A DNA stretch of 64,000 bases from Nocardia stercoris (lineage in GTDB: Bacteria > Actinomycetota > Actinomycetes > Mycobacteriales > Mycobacteriaceae): contig NZ_RFFH01000017.1 of NCBI RefSeq assembly GCF_003696265.1, positions 62,001-126,000 of the forward strand, given 5' to 3'. The notes under the pieces were generated by a model. The model saw only the letters and a program-made list of their open reading frames with translations. It was not told the origin of the DNA and made no database searches. Positions 44,568-52,895 of this stretch are shown here, piece by piece. Numbering within the stretch: position 1 is the first letter of the stretch; the number at the start of each line of letters is the position of its first letter. Position numbers and translations under genes: made by a program.

Positions 44568-45068
44568 ATGCGTACAGAATTGACTCAAACAGCGGCCCGA
44601 AAGCGGTTGCATCGATATTTCGTGGGAACGCTGCGCGCGCTCCCAGCGAATCTGACCTTGGCACTCGTACATCCCGAAATCCCGCAAGCCCGGTTTCACA
44701 ACGGCGTCACGCTACCCTGCGACGACTCCGACGAGGATGTTCGTGCGGAATTCTTCGATATCGCGTACTGGATTATAGGCACAACTCCGGACAATGTCGA
44801 CGGGATCTTCGAGAGCGTCATACGATTCTGGATCGAACTGGGGTGGCCGATCCAAACCGATCACGGCCCCCGGCCACGAGCGGCATATGCGCGCACCTCT
44901 GACAACTTCTCACTTTCCCTTCAGCAGAGTATCGACGGCTACGTAAGCCTGGCGGGATCGACCCCGCCATTCTCGCCTGGTCCGGCCGAAGAGAGTCCCC
45001 TTCCAGAGCGTATAGAACATCCCCTCGCGGCCACGCAACCCGTGGACGACCGAATTGCCCCCGAGTAA
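44568..45068 (+). CDS. Hypothetical protein paired with the DUF1023 hydrolase
   Basis: 166 residues, cytosolic-looking and acidic: AARKRLHRYFVGTLRALPAN, then FFDIAYWIIGTTPDNVDGIF and FWIELGWPIQTDHGPRPRAA. No family recognised. It shares the lower GC of the gene before it, and the pair probably moved together. By position it could be an immunity or accessory protein; that is inference only. ATG 44568 follows GAGGGTG; a GTG at 44550 would add six residues. Confidence 0.6.
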   Translation: MRTELTQTAARKRLHRYFVGTLRALPANLTLALVHPEIPQARFHNGVTLPCDDSDEDVRAEFFDIAYWIIGTTPDNVDGIFESVIRFWIELGWPIQTDHGPRPRAAYARTSDNFSLSLQQSIDGYVSLAGSTPPFSPGPAEESPLPERIEHPLAATQPVDDRIAPE

Positions 45069-45392
45069 TGCACTGGATACGATGCGGTTATCGTTGCCCG
45101 CAGGTTCTGGCGCGACATCGGTCCGAGCCGTTGCCCGAGGTGCTGCGAGCACACGAGTTGGGGTCAGGCGGTTTGGACCGGGGGCATGCTGGACGTGGTG
45201 AGCGCTTCGTCAGCCGCCGACTGTTGCCAGCGGTCCGATGATCAAATACGACGACAGATCCGATGACCATCTTCTATGGTCTTGACCAGGTCGTGTCCAC
45301 ATCTTGTGTCCACACCCGGCGGTCCTGGATCTCCACCTTGGCGTACTCCCCGGAAACCGTTGGTCGAACGGCACCGGCGCCTCGATCGGCAG
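45069..45392. other. Intergenic region without a supported gene
   Basis: About 320 bases. Includes the near-repeat GTGTCCACATCTTGTGTCCACA at 45291. No coding bias. Confidence 0.35.
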
Positions 45393-45740
45393 TTATCGGT
45401 GCCCCAGGATGTTGACCACGTGGCCAGTCGGGTCGCGGACAAAGAAGCGCCGTACCCCCCAATCCTCGTCCCGCAGCGGGTGGATGATCTCCGCTCCGCT
45501 GTCGCGGATCGCGTTGTAGGCCGCGTCGATATCGTCGACCTCGATGCTCAGATCGGGTGCGATCGGCGCGGTCTTGTCCTCGACCATGAAGCTGATCTGC
45601 GCTTCGGGTGCCGACCGTGCGGCCAGCGTCGTGATCCAACCGTGGTTCATCACCTCCTCGAAGCCGAGCAGGCCGTAGAACGCACGGCTCTCCTCCACCG
45701 CCTTCGACCTCAGGTTCGGAACCACACGGCGAACATCCAT
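45393..45740 (-). CDS. VOC family protein (glyoxalase/bleomycin-resistance type)
   Basis: 115 residues, a single VOC unit: VVPNLRSKAVEESRAFYGLL at the start and DWGVRRFFVRDPTGHVVNIL at the end, with the usual second-site residues. Resembles bleomycin-resistance-like proteins (lacking an obvious metal triad). It is monocistronic; substrate unknown. Confidence 0.85.
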   Translation of the reverse strand: MDVRRVVPNLRSKAVEESRAFYGLLGFEEVMNHGWITTLAARSAPEAQISFMVEDKTAPIAPDLSIEVDDIDAAYNAIRDSGAEIIHPLRDEDWGVRRFFVRDPTGHVVNILGHR

Positions 45741-45904
45741 CGACAGCTCCTATCGCAGGCTAGGGCACGACTCGCACGCGATTGTCTCAAACCACGCGCG
45801 AGTGCCTGTGCGGCCGTGCGCCGAGAAGCCTTGCCCGGTGGCCGGATCCGAGAGCAGCGTTACGGGCCGCGACGCCGGTACAATCCGCCGACTCCAAACC
45901 CGGC

Positions 45905-46111
45905 TCAAAGCCGTACTTGCCCAGCACCTCTGAAGAAATCCCGGAAACACTCGCCGCCTACTGCCAGAAATCGGCCACGCACGAACGCGACGACCCAGCA
46001 CCCGATGCCGAGGACGGCCGGCACGATCGGCAGCACCTCCGTGATCAGGTTCGACATCCGCGCTTTCGAGGTCACCGTGTCGGCCAGCTTCGCCGCCGAA
46101 TCCGGCGCCAT
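45905..46111 (-). CDS. Small single-span membrane protein
   Basis: 68 residues with one hydrophobic helix (ITEVLPIVPAVLGIGCWVVA, residues 23-44) followed by a basic loop. GC3 bias is strong over the frame. No homology recognised. It overlaps, on the opposite strand, the first few codons of the metal-receptor relic. Confidence 0.45.
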   Translation of the reverse strand: MAPDSAAKLADTVTSKARMSNLITEVLPIVPAVLGIGCWVVAFVRGRFLAVGGECFRDFFRGAGQVRL

Positions 46112-46413
46112 TTTCCGCCGGCCGGTCCACCTTCACCGGCGATATCGCCCGCCGGCTCGGACTGCGGCTGGTCCACGCCGACCGGCCGCAACGGTACCCG
46201 ACGGTGTCACCGGACGAACTCACCACCGGAGTGGAACTCGCTGTGCTGCCGGACGAACCGTACCCGTTCACCGAGAACGACGGCCCCGAGATGTTCCCCG
46301 CCATTCCCGCCGCCATGGTCTCCGGGCGCAGCCTCACCTGGTACGGCCCGTCCCTGATCGATGCCCGCCAGATCCTGACCCAGCAGCTGGCCGCCGCGGT
46401 CCCGCGCAGGTAA
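46105..46413 (+). pseudogene. Helical-backbone metal receptor (TroA/BtuF-like), C-terminal fragment
   Basis: About 102 codons with STFTGDIARRLGLRLVHADR, AVLPDEPYPFTENDGPEMF and VSGRSLTWYGPSLIDARQIL, the C-terminal part of actinobacterial metal-receptor proteins. No start or N-terminal lobe precedes it, so it is a relic. Confidence 0.6.
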
Positions 46414-46595
46414 CCCGGGTCGAGGCGCGCCCGATTCAGGCAGCGCTACCGTCGCTGCCCCTGCCGTATACGTTGATTGTCGACGGAAGCGATGTCGCGG
46501 AATTCGACGAATGGCCGGCGACGTGGGTCAGGCCACCCCGGAACCCGTGATCGGTACGAGCCGGCGCTGCGCCGGCAGGGAGGAGCTGTCGACCC

Positions 46596-47885
46596 ATGGG
46601 GTACCCGGCGAACCCACTCGAGGAGCTCACGCTGGCCCAGCTGCGGACGAGAACCAGCCTGAAGTGGAGCACCTATCCCGCCGACGTCCTTCCGCTCTGG
46701 GTGGCCGAGATGGACGTCCGCCTCGCGCCACCCGTCGCCGAGGCGCTGAAGATCGCCATCGACGCCGGAGACACCGGTTATCCCGCCGGCACGGGGTATG
46801 CCGAGGCGCTCGGTGACTTCGCGTCCCGGCGATGGGACTGGCACGGTCTGGACATCGACCGAACCGCGATCGTTCCGGACGTCATGATGGGCGCGGTCGA
46901 AGCACTGCGGCTGGTGACGAAACCCGGCGACATCGTGGTGGTCAACTCCCCGGTGTACACACCGTTCTACGCCTTCATCTCCCACGACGGCCGCAGAGTT
47001 CTGGAGGCTCCGCTGGGCGAGGACCTGCGCATCAGCCCGGAGACCCTCGAATCGGCGTTCCGGCAGGCACGCGCCGCGGGCGGCCATCCCGCCTACCTAC
47101 TGTGCAGCCCCCACAACCCGACCGGGACCGTGCACACTGCGGATGAGCTCCGGGCGGTCGCGGAATTGGCGCGGCGATACGGCATCCGGGTCGTCGCCGA
47201 CGAGATCCATGCCCCGCTGGTCCTGCCCGGGGCCCGGTTCACGCCGTACCTCAGCGTGCCCGGCAGCGAGGACGCGTTCGCCCTCATGTCCGCTTCCAAG
47301 GGCTGGAACCTTGCCGGCCTCAAGGCGGCCCTGCTCATCGCCGGAACCGGAGCCGAGGCCGAACTCCGCCGCCTCCCTGAAGAGGTCGGTCACGGGCCGT
47401 CCCACCTCGGCATCATCGCTCACACCGCCGCCTTCCGGCACGGTGGAGCATGGCTCGACGCCCTCCTCGCCGGCCTCGACACCAACCGCCGCCTGCTCGG
47501 CGACCTGCTCACCGAACACCTGCCCGCTGTCCGCTACACACCACCTGAAGGCACCTATCTGGCCTGGCTGGACTGCCGCGCATTGGGTATCGACGAGGGC
47601 GCCGATGCCGACGGGCTCCGCGTGGTCACCGACGTGTCCGGCCCGGCCCGCATGTTCCTCGAGAACGCCAGGGTCGCGCTCAGTTCGGGCCATGTCTTCG
47701 GCACCGGAGGCGAAGGGCACGTCCGGATGAACTTCGCCACCTCTTCCGCTGTGCTGACCGAGGCGATCTCACGCATGTGCCGCGCAGTGACGAGCTCGAA
47801 CCAGAGAGGCATCGGCGACGGAATTCACCAGCGCGCCAACAGTTTCGACCCAGCGATCACGCCGGTCGGCCGCCGAGAGTCCTGA
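46596..47885 (+). CDS. MalY/PatB-type pyridoxal-phosphate aminotransferase / C-S lyase
   Basis: 429 residues of fold-type I PLP enzymes. LPLWVAEMDV near residue 33 is diagnostic of the MalY/PatB group. SPHNPTG near 173, VADEIHAPLV near 205 and the PLP-binding Lys in SASKGWNLAGLKAALL near 237 are intact, with a C-terminal Arg in GHVRMNFA. These enzymes cleave cystathionine or cysteine conjugates. ATG 46596 follows GGAGGAG. The C-terminal 30 residues after the fold look like a tail of no known role. Confidence 0.9.
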   Translation: MGYPANPLEELTLAQLRTRTSLKWSTYPADVLPLWVAEMDVRLAPPVAEALKIAIDAGDTGYPAGTGYAEALGDFASRRWDWHGLDIDRTAIVPDVMMGAVEALRLVTKPGDIVVVNSPVYTPFYAFISHDGRRVLEAPLGEDLRISPETLESAFRQARAAGGHPAYLLCSPHNPTGTVHTADELRAVAELARRYGIRVVADEIHAPLVLPGARFTPYLSVPGSEDAFALMSASKGWNLAGLKAALLIAGTGAEAELRRLPEEVGHGPSHLGIIAHTAAFRHGGAWLDALLAGLDTNRRLLGDLLTEHLPAVRYTPPEGTYLAWLDCRALGIDEGADADGLRVVTDVSGPARMFLENARVALSSGHVFGTGGEGHVRMNFATSSAVLTEAISRMCRAVTSSNQRGIGDGIHQRANSFDPAITPVGRRES

Positions 47886-48026
47886 AGCAGGGTGTGCGCT
47901 CGGCTCTTGACTACGCCACCCCCATCACTCACTTCGAAACAGAACCTGGACCGAGCTTCGGCGCCGGAGAGTTCGCAATCCGAACGGCGTCGGCGCTACG
48001 GCTCGATGAGCGCCGGCGGCTTCCAG

Positions 48027-48088
48027 GTGTCCGGTCTCTCCGGACACTGGTCGAGATGGTGGGAGAGTCGGCGGCGGACCCTCCCACC
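48027..48088. terminator. Two consecutive hairpins downstream of the C-S lyase
   Basis: GTGTCCGG-tctct-CCGGACAC (48027-48047) is followed by GGTGGGAG/CTCCCACC (48058-48088). Neither has a U-run. They lie between the C-S lyase and the lipoprotein hydrolase and probably end the first transcript. Confidence 0.55.
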
Positions 48089-48150
48089 GTCGTTCAGGTC
48101 AGGCTGTCAACTGATCAATGGGCTGATCTGCACGCTGCTAGGGTCAGTTG

Positions 48151-50097
48151 GTGAGCCGAAACGCGGGAGCAGGCGATCGGATCGGCAGAGTCGGACAATT
48201 CTGCGCAGTGGCCGCCGCGCTCGCGTTGCTCAGTTCGGCATGCGGGACCAGCCCATCAGGCCCGGCCGCGCAACGCACCGACGCCTGGCCACCGGCCGGC
48301 GACCGCGGGCCGTGCGCTGTGGCCGAGCAGCAGAATGTGCCCGCCACCATGCGCGACGGAGTGGTGCTGAAGGCTGATGTGTATCGGCCGCAGACCTCGG
48401 ACCAGGTGCCGGTCATTGTGATGCGCACCCAGTACGGCAAGGCTGGGGCGCAGGTGGACCCGCACCGCTACCGGTCGCCGGATTGGTTTGCCTCGCACTG
48501 TTATCTCGTGGTCGTCCAAGACATTCGCGGACAAGGGGAATCCGGCGGCACCTTCACCGAGTTCGCCAACGACAACAACGACGGCTACGACAGTGTGGAA
48601 TGGGCAGCCGCATTGCCCGGATCCAACGGCAAAGTGGGCATGTACGGCTCCTCGTATGTAGGTGCCACGCAATGGTTGGCCGCCACCGCCACCCCGCCGC
48701 ATCTGGCCACCATCGTGCCCGCCAACACGGCGTCGGACTACTACGACGGGTGGACCTATCAGGGCGGCGAGTTCCGGTTGGCCTTCGTGGAGCCCTGGGC
48801 CATGGCCACCATCGGCGCCACCGCCGCGCTCAACCGCGGTGACACGGCGACGGCCGAGCAGCTTGCCGGTGACGCCGCGCAATACACCCGATGGCTGAAT
48901 TTCCGGCCATACCAACAGTTTCCGCCGCTGCATCCGGGTGATCCGAACGTGGCACCGTGGTTCTACGACTGGCTGCGCCATCCCACCCGCGACGCCTACT
49001 GGAAGCAGTGGAGCATTCGCGACCGGTACCCCCAGGTCAAGGTGCCGGTACTGGATTTCGAGGGGTGGTACGACGCCTTCTTGTCCGGCGGCGTGGAGAA
49101 CTTCACCGGGATGGTCGCGCATGGCGGTACGGCCGCGGCGCGCGCCAACCAGCGGCTGGTCATCGGCCCGTGGGACCACCTGGGGTGGGGCCGCCCGGGC
49201 AGCCCGATATCCGCGCCCCGGCTCGGCGAGGCCGCCGGGGCGGCAGGCGACAGCCCGATCAACGAGTTGATGCTGGCCTGGTACGACCACTTCCTCAAAG
49301 GAAAAGACAACCACGTCAGCGCCGGGCAGCCGACGGTCGACTACTTCGTACGAGGCGCGAACGTCTGGAAGACGGCATCAGCCTGGCCGGTGCCTGGGAC
49401 ACGTTTCACGACCTACTATCTGTCCGGGCCCGGCGGGATCGGACCGACCGGTCGTACCGGCGGGCTGAGCACGGCCGAGCCGACCACCCCACAGGCGCCC
49501 GACACCTACTATTACGACCCGCTGGACCCGGTGCCCAGTGCAGGCGGGCACTCCTGCTGCGGTGCGAACACCGGACCGCAGGGGCCCTACGATCAGGGCC
49601 CGGTGGAACAACGCAGTGACGTGTTGACCTACACCACCGACCCGATACAGGCCGATACCGAACTCACCGGGCCGATACAGCTGAAGCTGTGGGCCGAATC
49701 CACCGCCACCGCCACCGACTTCACCGCGAAGCTGGTTGTGGTGACGCCGGACGGGGGGACGGAGAACTTGAACAACGGCATCCTCGACACCGCGTTCCGC
49801 GATTCGCTGGATCACCCCACGCCGATCGTGCCCGGGCAGCCGTATCAGTATTCGATCGACATCTGGCCGACCAGCTACCTGGTGAAGGCCGGGGATCGGC
49901 TGCGCGTCGAGGTTTCCAGCAGCGACTACCCCCAGTTCGCGCCGAACCCGAATACCGGTGATCCGTTCGGGACCAGCACCGCTACGCAGGGGGCCACGCA
50001 AACGATCCTGCACGACGCCACACACCCCTCGAGCGTGCTGCTGCCGATCGTGCCCGGCTGGCATGGTGGCGATACCAAGTTCCCGATGACGCGGTAG
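48151..50097 (+). CDS. CocE/NonD family hydrolase, predicted lipoprotein
   Basis: 648 residues from GTG 48151. The N-terminus has a lipobox (LLSSAC, Cys near residue 31) after an alanine-rich hydrophobic core. The S15-type alpha/beta hydrolase follows with VVVQDIRGQGESGG near 120, nucleophile GMYGSSYVGATQWLAA (Ser near 157), VLDFEGWYDAFLSGG (Asp) near 300 and VIGPWDHLGWG (His) near 335. The C-terminal jelly-roll domain contains SIDIWPTSYLVKAGDRLRVE. The family includes cocaine esterase and X-Pro dipeptidyl-peptidases. It acts outside the membrane; the substrate is unknown. Confidence 0.9.
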   Translation: MSRNAGAGDRIGRVGQFCAVAAALALLSSACGTSPSGPAAQRTDAWPPAGDRGPCAVAEQQNVPATMRDGVVLKADVYRPQTSDQVPVIVMRTQYGKAGAQVDPHRYRSPDWFASHCYLVVVQDIRGQGESGGTFTEFANDNNDGYDSVEWAAALPGSNGKVGMYGSSYVGATQWLAATATPPHLATIVPANTASDYYDGWTYQGGEFRLAFVEPWAMATIGATAALNRGDTATAEQLAGDAAQYTRWLNFRPYQQFPPLHPGDPNVAPWFYDWLRHPTRDAYWKQWSIRDRYPQVKVPVLDFEGWYDAFLSGGVENFTGMVAHGGTAAARANQRLVIGPWDHLGWGRPGSPISAPRLGEAAGAAGDSPINELMLAWYDHFLKGKDNHVSAGQPTVDYFVRGANVWKTASAWPVPGTRFTTYYLSGPGGIGPTGRTGGLSTAEPTTPQAPDTYYYDPLDPVPSAGGHSCCGANTGPQGPYDQGPVEQRSDVLTYTTDPIQADTELTGPIQLKLWAESTATATDFTAKLVVVTPDGGTENLNNGILDTAFRDSLDHPTPIVPGQPYQYSIDIWPTSYLVKAGDRLRVEVSSSDYPQFAPNPNTGDPFGTSTATQGATQTILHDATHPSSVLLPIVPGWHGGDTKFPMTR

Positions 50098-50275
50098 GCC
50101 GCTCAGCTCGGATCGTCGACGAGGGGTCTCGGTGTATTCGCCGTTGCCTGACACGGCATTAGCCTTCGACGGCATCGACCAGGACCGTGACGCGACGGAC
50201 GGAACATCCGACACTGACCGGCGAACTTCATTACAGCGTTACACACCGATGGAGTCGGCCGGTATGGTCCCTGGT

Positions 50276-50947
50276 ATGAGCAGGGCGGTTGTGGAGCTGT
50301 CCCATCCGATCTCGGACGGCATGCTCACCTGCGCGGGCCTGCCCGGGCCCCGAGTTACCAGAGAGCTTTCGCGTGAGCAGCCGTCGCTGATCGACATGAC
50401 CTACGACATCGCGCGTGTGGATATGGTCGGCAATACCGGGACGTATATCGACGCGCCTTTTCATTTCCACGCCGATGGCGCCGACATCGCCGAGTTGCCG
50501 CTGGAACGGCTGCTGAACGTGGCGATCGTGGTGATCCGCGCGATGGGGACCCGCGCGGTGGGGCCGGATGTGCTGGGCGATCCCGCGCGGTTGTGGGGCA
50601 AGGCGGTGCTCGTGCACACCGGATGGTCGGCCCGATGGGGTTCGCCGGCGTACCGGAGCCCTGACCATCCATACCTGGTCCGCGAGGTCGCGGATGCACT
50701 GGTCGCCGCCAATGTAGCTCTGGTCGGAATCGATTCGCTCGACATCGACGACACGTCGCTGCCGACGCGGCCGTGCCATCACGCGCTGCTGGGTGCGGGA
50801 ATTCCGATCATCGAGCAGATGACGAACCTGGACGCGGTTCCCGACATCGGTGCCAGGCTGGTCGCGCTGCCGGCGCCAGTGCGCGGGATGGGCTCGTTCC
50901 CGTTGCGCGCCGTCGCCTGGACCGATCACGGCGGCGCCGGTAGCTGA
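50276..50947 (+). CDS. Cyclase family protein (kynurenine-formamidase-like)
   Basis: 223 residues. VVELSHPISDGML at the N-terminus and NTGTYIDAPFHFHADGAD near residue 45 carry most of the metal motif (HxGTHxDxPxH); the first His is replaced by Asn and the second by Tyr (N-TGTY-IDAPFH), so the metal site may be altered. LVGIDSLDIDDTSLPTRPCH and IPIIEQMTNLDAVP follow the family. I chose ATG 50276; ATG 50249 would add nine residues. It is downstream of the lipoprotein gene. Confidence 0.82.
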   Translation: MSRAVVELSHPISDGMLTCAGLPGPRVTRELSREQPSLIDMTYDIARVDMVGNTGTYIDAPFHFHADGADIAELPLERLLNVAIVVIRAMGTRAVGPDVLGDPARLWGKAVLVHTGWSARWGSPAYRSPDHPYLVREVADALVAANVALVGIDSLDIDDTSLPTRPCHHALLGAGIPIIEQMTNLDAVPDIGARLVALPAPVRGMGSFPLRAVAWTDHGGAGS

Positions 50948-51097
50948 CCAGGCCTCGATTCGTATCGCACGGCAGCGACAGGTTCGGTGTCGACCTGAAA
51001 ACCGCTCCCCCGTAGGTTATTCGAGCGCATCCCACCGGATTTCCCGGCCGCTCGGCGATGGCGTGCAGATCACGGCCCAGGGATTCCCTTCCGGGAC

Positions 51098-51240
51098 AAT
51101 GTCTCTCACCGGCGGACAGCGGCTACTCGACGGGGCTACCGAATTGTGTGCGGTGCTCGGATATCTGCCCTCGGCAATCGAGCAGGCCGGGTCCTACCTG
51201 GCACAGAACCCTGCAACAACGCCGCGTGGTTGCTTGGGTT
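51098..51240 (+). pseudogene. NB-ARC/TPR protein fragment
   Basis: About 47 codons reading LLDGATELCAVLGYLPSAIE and QAGSYLAQNPATTPR, close to the LPLALEQAAAYLA segment at the end of NB-ARC modules in actinobacterial signalling proteins. There is no start, P-loop or continuation. The stretch 50948-51552 otherwise holds only this relic and repeat copy 3. Confidence 0.5.
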
Positions 51241-51302
51241 TGCAGTCAGGCATTCGCAGCTGCGAAGCAGTGGCCTGCCCTGCCGCACCCGGCCTGGGCG
51301 AT

Positions 51303-51354
51303 CATTTCCGCAGGTCGATCCGCGTGTTTAGCGGATGTGCCCCCTCCGGACACC
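51303..51354 (+). repeat. Dispersed structured repeat, copy 3 (truncated)
   Basis: CATTTCCGCAGGTCGATCCG, then GTGTTTAGCGGATGTGCC and CCCTCCGGACACC match the first half of copies 1 (39951) and 2 (42744), in the same orientation. The second half of the repeat is missing. Confidence 0.65.
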
Positions 51355-51552
51355 AGTGCTGACCGCACATGGAATGGCGGCCACAGCGGCCGCCATCCCT
51401 GTGTGCGAGTAGCGGATCTGCGGATCAAACGCATCGCGCCGAGCACCGGTAGTGGACGGCGGTCGGAGCTCGGCGCCTACCGTCCGGCCCCGGTTCGCTG
51501 GGCGCGGGTGCGGGGAGTGACCCCGCTGCACCACTGCGAGCGTGGGTTCGCT

Positions 51553-51936
51553 TCAGAACATGCCGTGTGGGGTCAGTGCGGGTTCCGGGACTGACTGGAC
51601 GACGTCCCAGTGTTCGGTGATGCGGCCCGAATCGACGCGCCAGATGTCGGCGACCGCGTCGCCGCGAGTGCCGTCGGCGGGATCGAGGTGGTAATGCACG
51701 ACGACATGGTGTTCGTCGGCGATCACCCGGGCGATGTGCAGCCGGGACCGAGCCACGGGGGCGCCGATGATGTGGGCGATGAACGCATCGCGACCCGAGG
51801 GGTTGCCGGGGCTGTGCTCGACGAAATCGTCGGCCAGCACCTCGGCGAGGACCGCGTGGTCACCGGCGGCGAACCTGGTCATAGCTTCCGTGACGATCCG
51901 GCGGTTCTCGGCGGCGGTGTCGGTGATGTCGGTCAT
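51553..51936 (-). CDS. SnoaL/NTF2-like protein
   Basis: 127 residues: NRRIVTEAMTRFAAGDHAVL at the N-terminus, VEHSPGNPSGRDAFIAHI in the middle and DIWRVDSGRITEHWDVVQS at the end, the standard SnoaL-like ester-cyclase/isomerase layout with a pocket but no known substrate. ATG 51936 was chosen. It is the third gene after the FAD oxidoreductase and the ECF sigma factor, separated by 50 bases; it parallels the SnoaL-like domain fused to that sigma factor. Confidence 0.85.
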   Translation of the reverse strand: MTDITDTAAENRRIVTEAMTRFAAGDHAVLAEVLADDFVEHSPGNPSGRDAFIAHIIGAPVARSRLHIARVIADEHHVVVHYHLDPADGTRGDAVADIWRVDSGRITEHWDVVQSVPEPALTPHGMF

Positions 51937-51986
51937 GTGCTCGACAGATCCCTTCGTGATGGAGGTTCGAGGGTGTTGGGTGGGTG

Positions 51987-52895
51987 TCACGCGTCGGTGC
52001 GAGTGACGGTTCGGGGGACCGCGAGTGCGGCCAGTTTGTCCGGGTTACGGATGACGTAGAGGCTGGTGATGCGGTCGCCCGCGCTCTCGAACAGGCATGC
52101 CGCCTCCTGCACCTCGCCGCGGTAGATCGCGAGGGCGGGCGTGTGGTTGTAGGTGACCGCCTCGACCCGCACGCCGGGCGTGTTCAGAACCGCCCGCGAG
52201 AACCCGATCAGCAGGCCGGCGACCTTCTCCGCGCCCGTGGCACCCAGGCTCCAGGCGGCGACCTTTCCACCACTGTCGGTGGTGAAGGTCGCTTCAGGCG
52301 CCAACAGCGCCAGCAGTCCGTCCAGGTCGCCGGAGGTCGCGGCGGCCATGAACCGTTCGGTGAGCAACGCGGTGCGGGCCGGGTCGACCGGGCCGAAACG
52401 GCTGCGTCGCGCTTGGACGTGCGCGCGGGCCCGATAGGCCATCTGGCGCACCGCGTTCGAGGACTTGCCGACTGCCGCGGCGATTTCGTCGTACTCGAAG
52501 CCGAAGACCTCGCGCAGCACGAAAACCGCCCGCTCGTCCGGGCCGAGCGTTTCGAGCAACACCAGCATCCCCATCGATACCGACTCGGCCAGCAGCACAT
52601 CGGTGGAGGCGTCCTGATCGGTGATCAGCAGCGGCTCGGGTAGCCAGGGGCCGGTGTAGTCCTCGCGGCGGCGAGCGCCGGCGCGCAGGGCGTCGAGTGC
52701 CTGGCGGGTCACCAGCTGCGCCAGATACGACTTGGTGTCGCGCACCGTCGCCAGATCCACCCGCGACCACCGCAGATAACTGTCCTGCAGGACGTCGTCG
52801 GATTCGGTGGCGGAGCCCAGGATTTCGTAGGCGATCGTGAACAGCAACGGTCGCAGCAGGGTGAACCGCTCGGTGTGGGCGTCGGTGAGGGTCAC
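51987..52895 (-). CDS. sigJ: ECF41-family RNA polymerase sigma factor (SigJ-like)
   Basis: 302 residues from GTG 52895. Sigma region 2 (IAYEILGSATESDDVLQDSY, then LRWSRVD) lies near residues 20-50, and region 4 (LVLLETLGPDERAVFVLREV, then YDEIAAAVGKSSNAVRQMAY) near 110-155. A C-terminal SnoaL-like domain includes FTTDSGGKVAAW, matching the ECF41 DGGGKV motif with Ser for Gly. In this family the C-terminal domain both activates and restrains the sigma factor, replacing a separate anti-sigma factor. It overlaps the oxidoreductase stop (GTGA), its likely target gene and partner. Confidence 0.9.
   Translation of the reverse strand: MTLTDAHTERFTLLRPLLFTIAYEILGSATESDDVLQDSYLRWSRVDLATVRDTKSYLAQLVTRQALDALRAGARRREDYTGPWLPEPLLITDQDASTDVLLAESVSMGMLVLLETLGPDERAVFVLREVFGFEYDEIAAAVGKSSNAVRQMAYRARAHVQARRSRFGPVDPARTALLTERFMAAATSGDLDGLLALLAPEATFTTDSGGKVAAWSLGATGAEKVAGLLIGFSRAVLNTPGVRVEAVTYNHTPALAIYRGEVQEAACLFESAGDRITSLYVIRNPDKLAALAVPRTVTRTDA

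Noticed and set aside
47886..48150. Riboswitch upstream of the lipoprotein hydrolase
   Set aside because: Only two simple hairpins were found, with no SAM, T-box or other known aptamer signature; they fit terminators.
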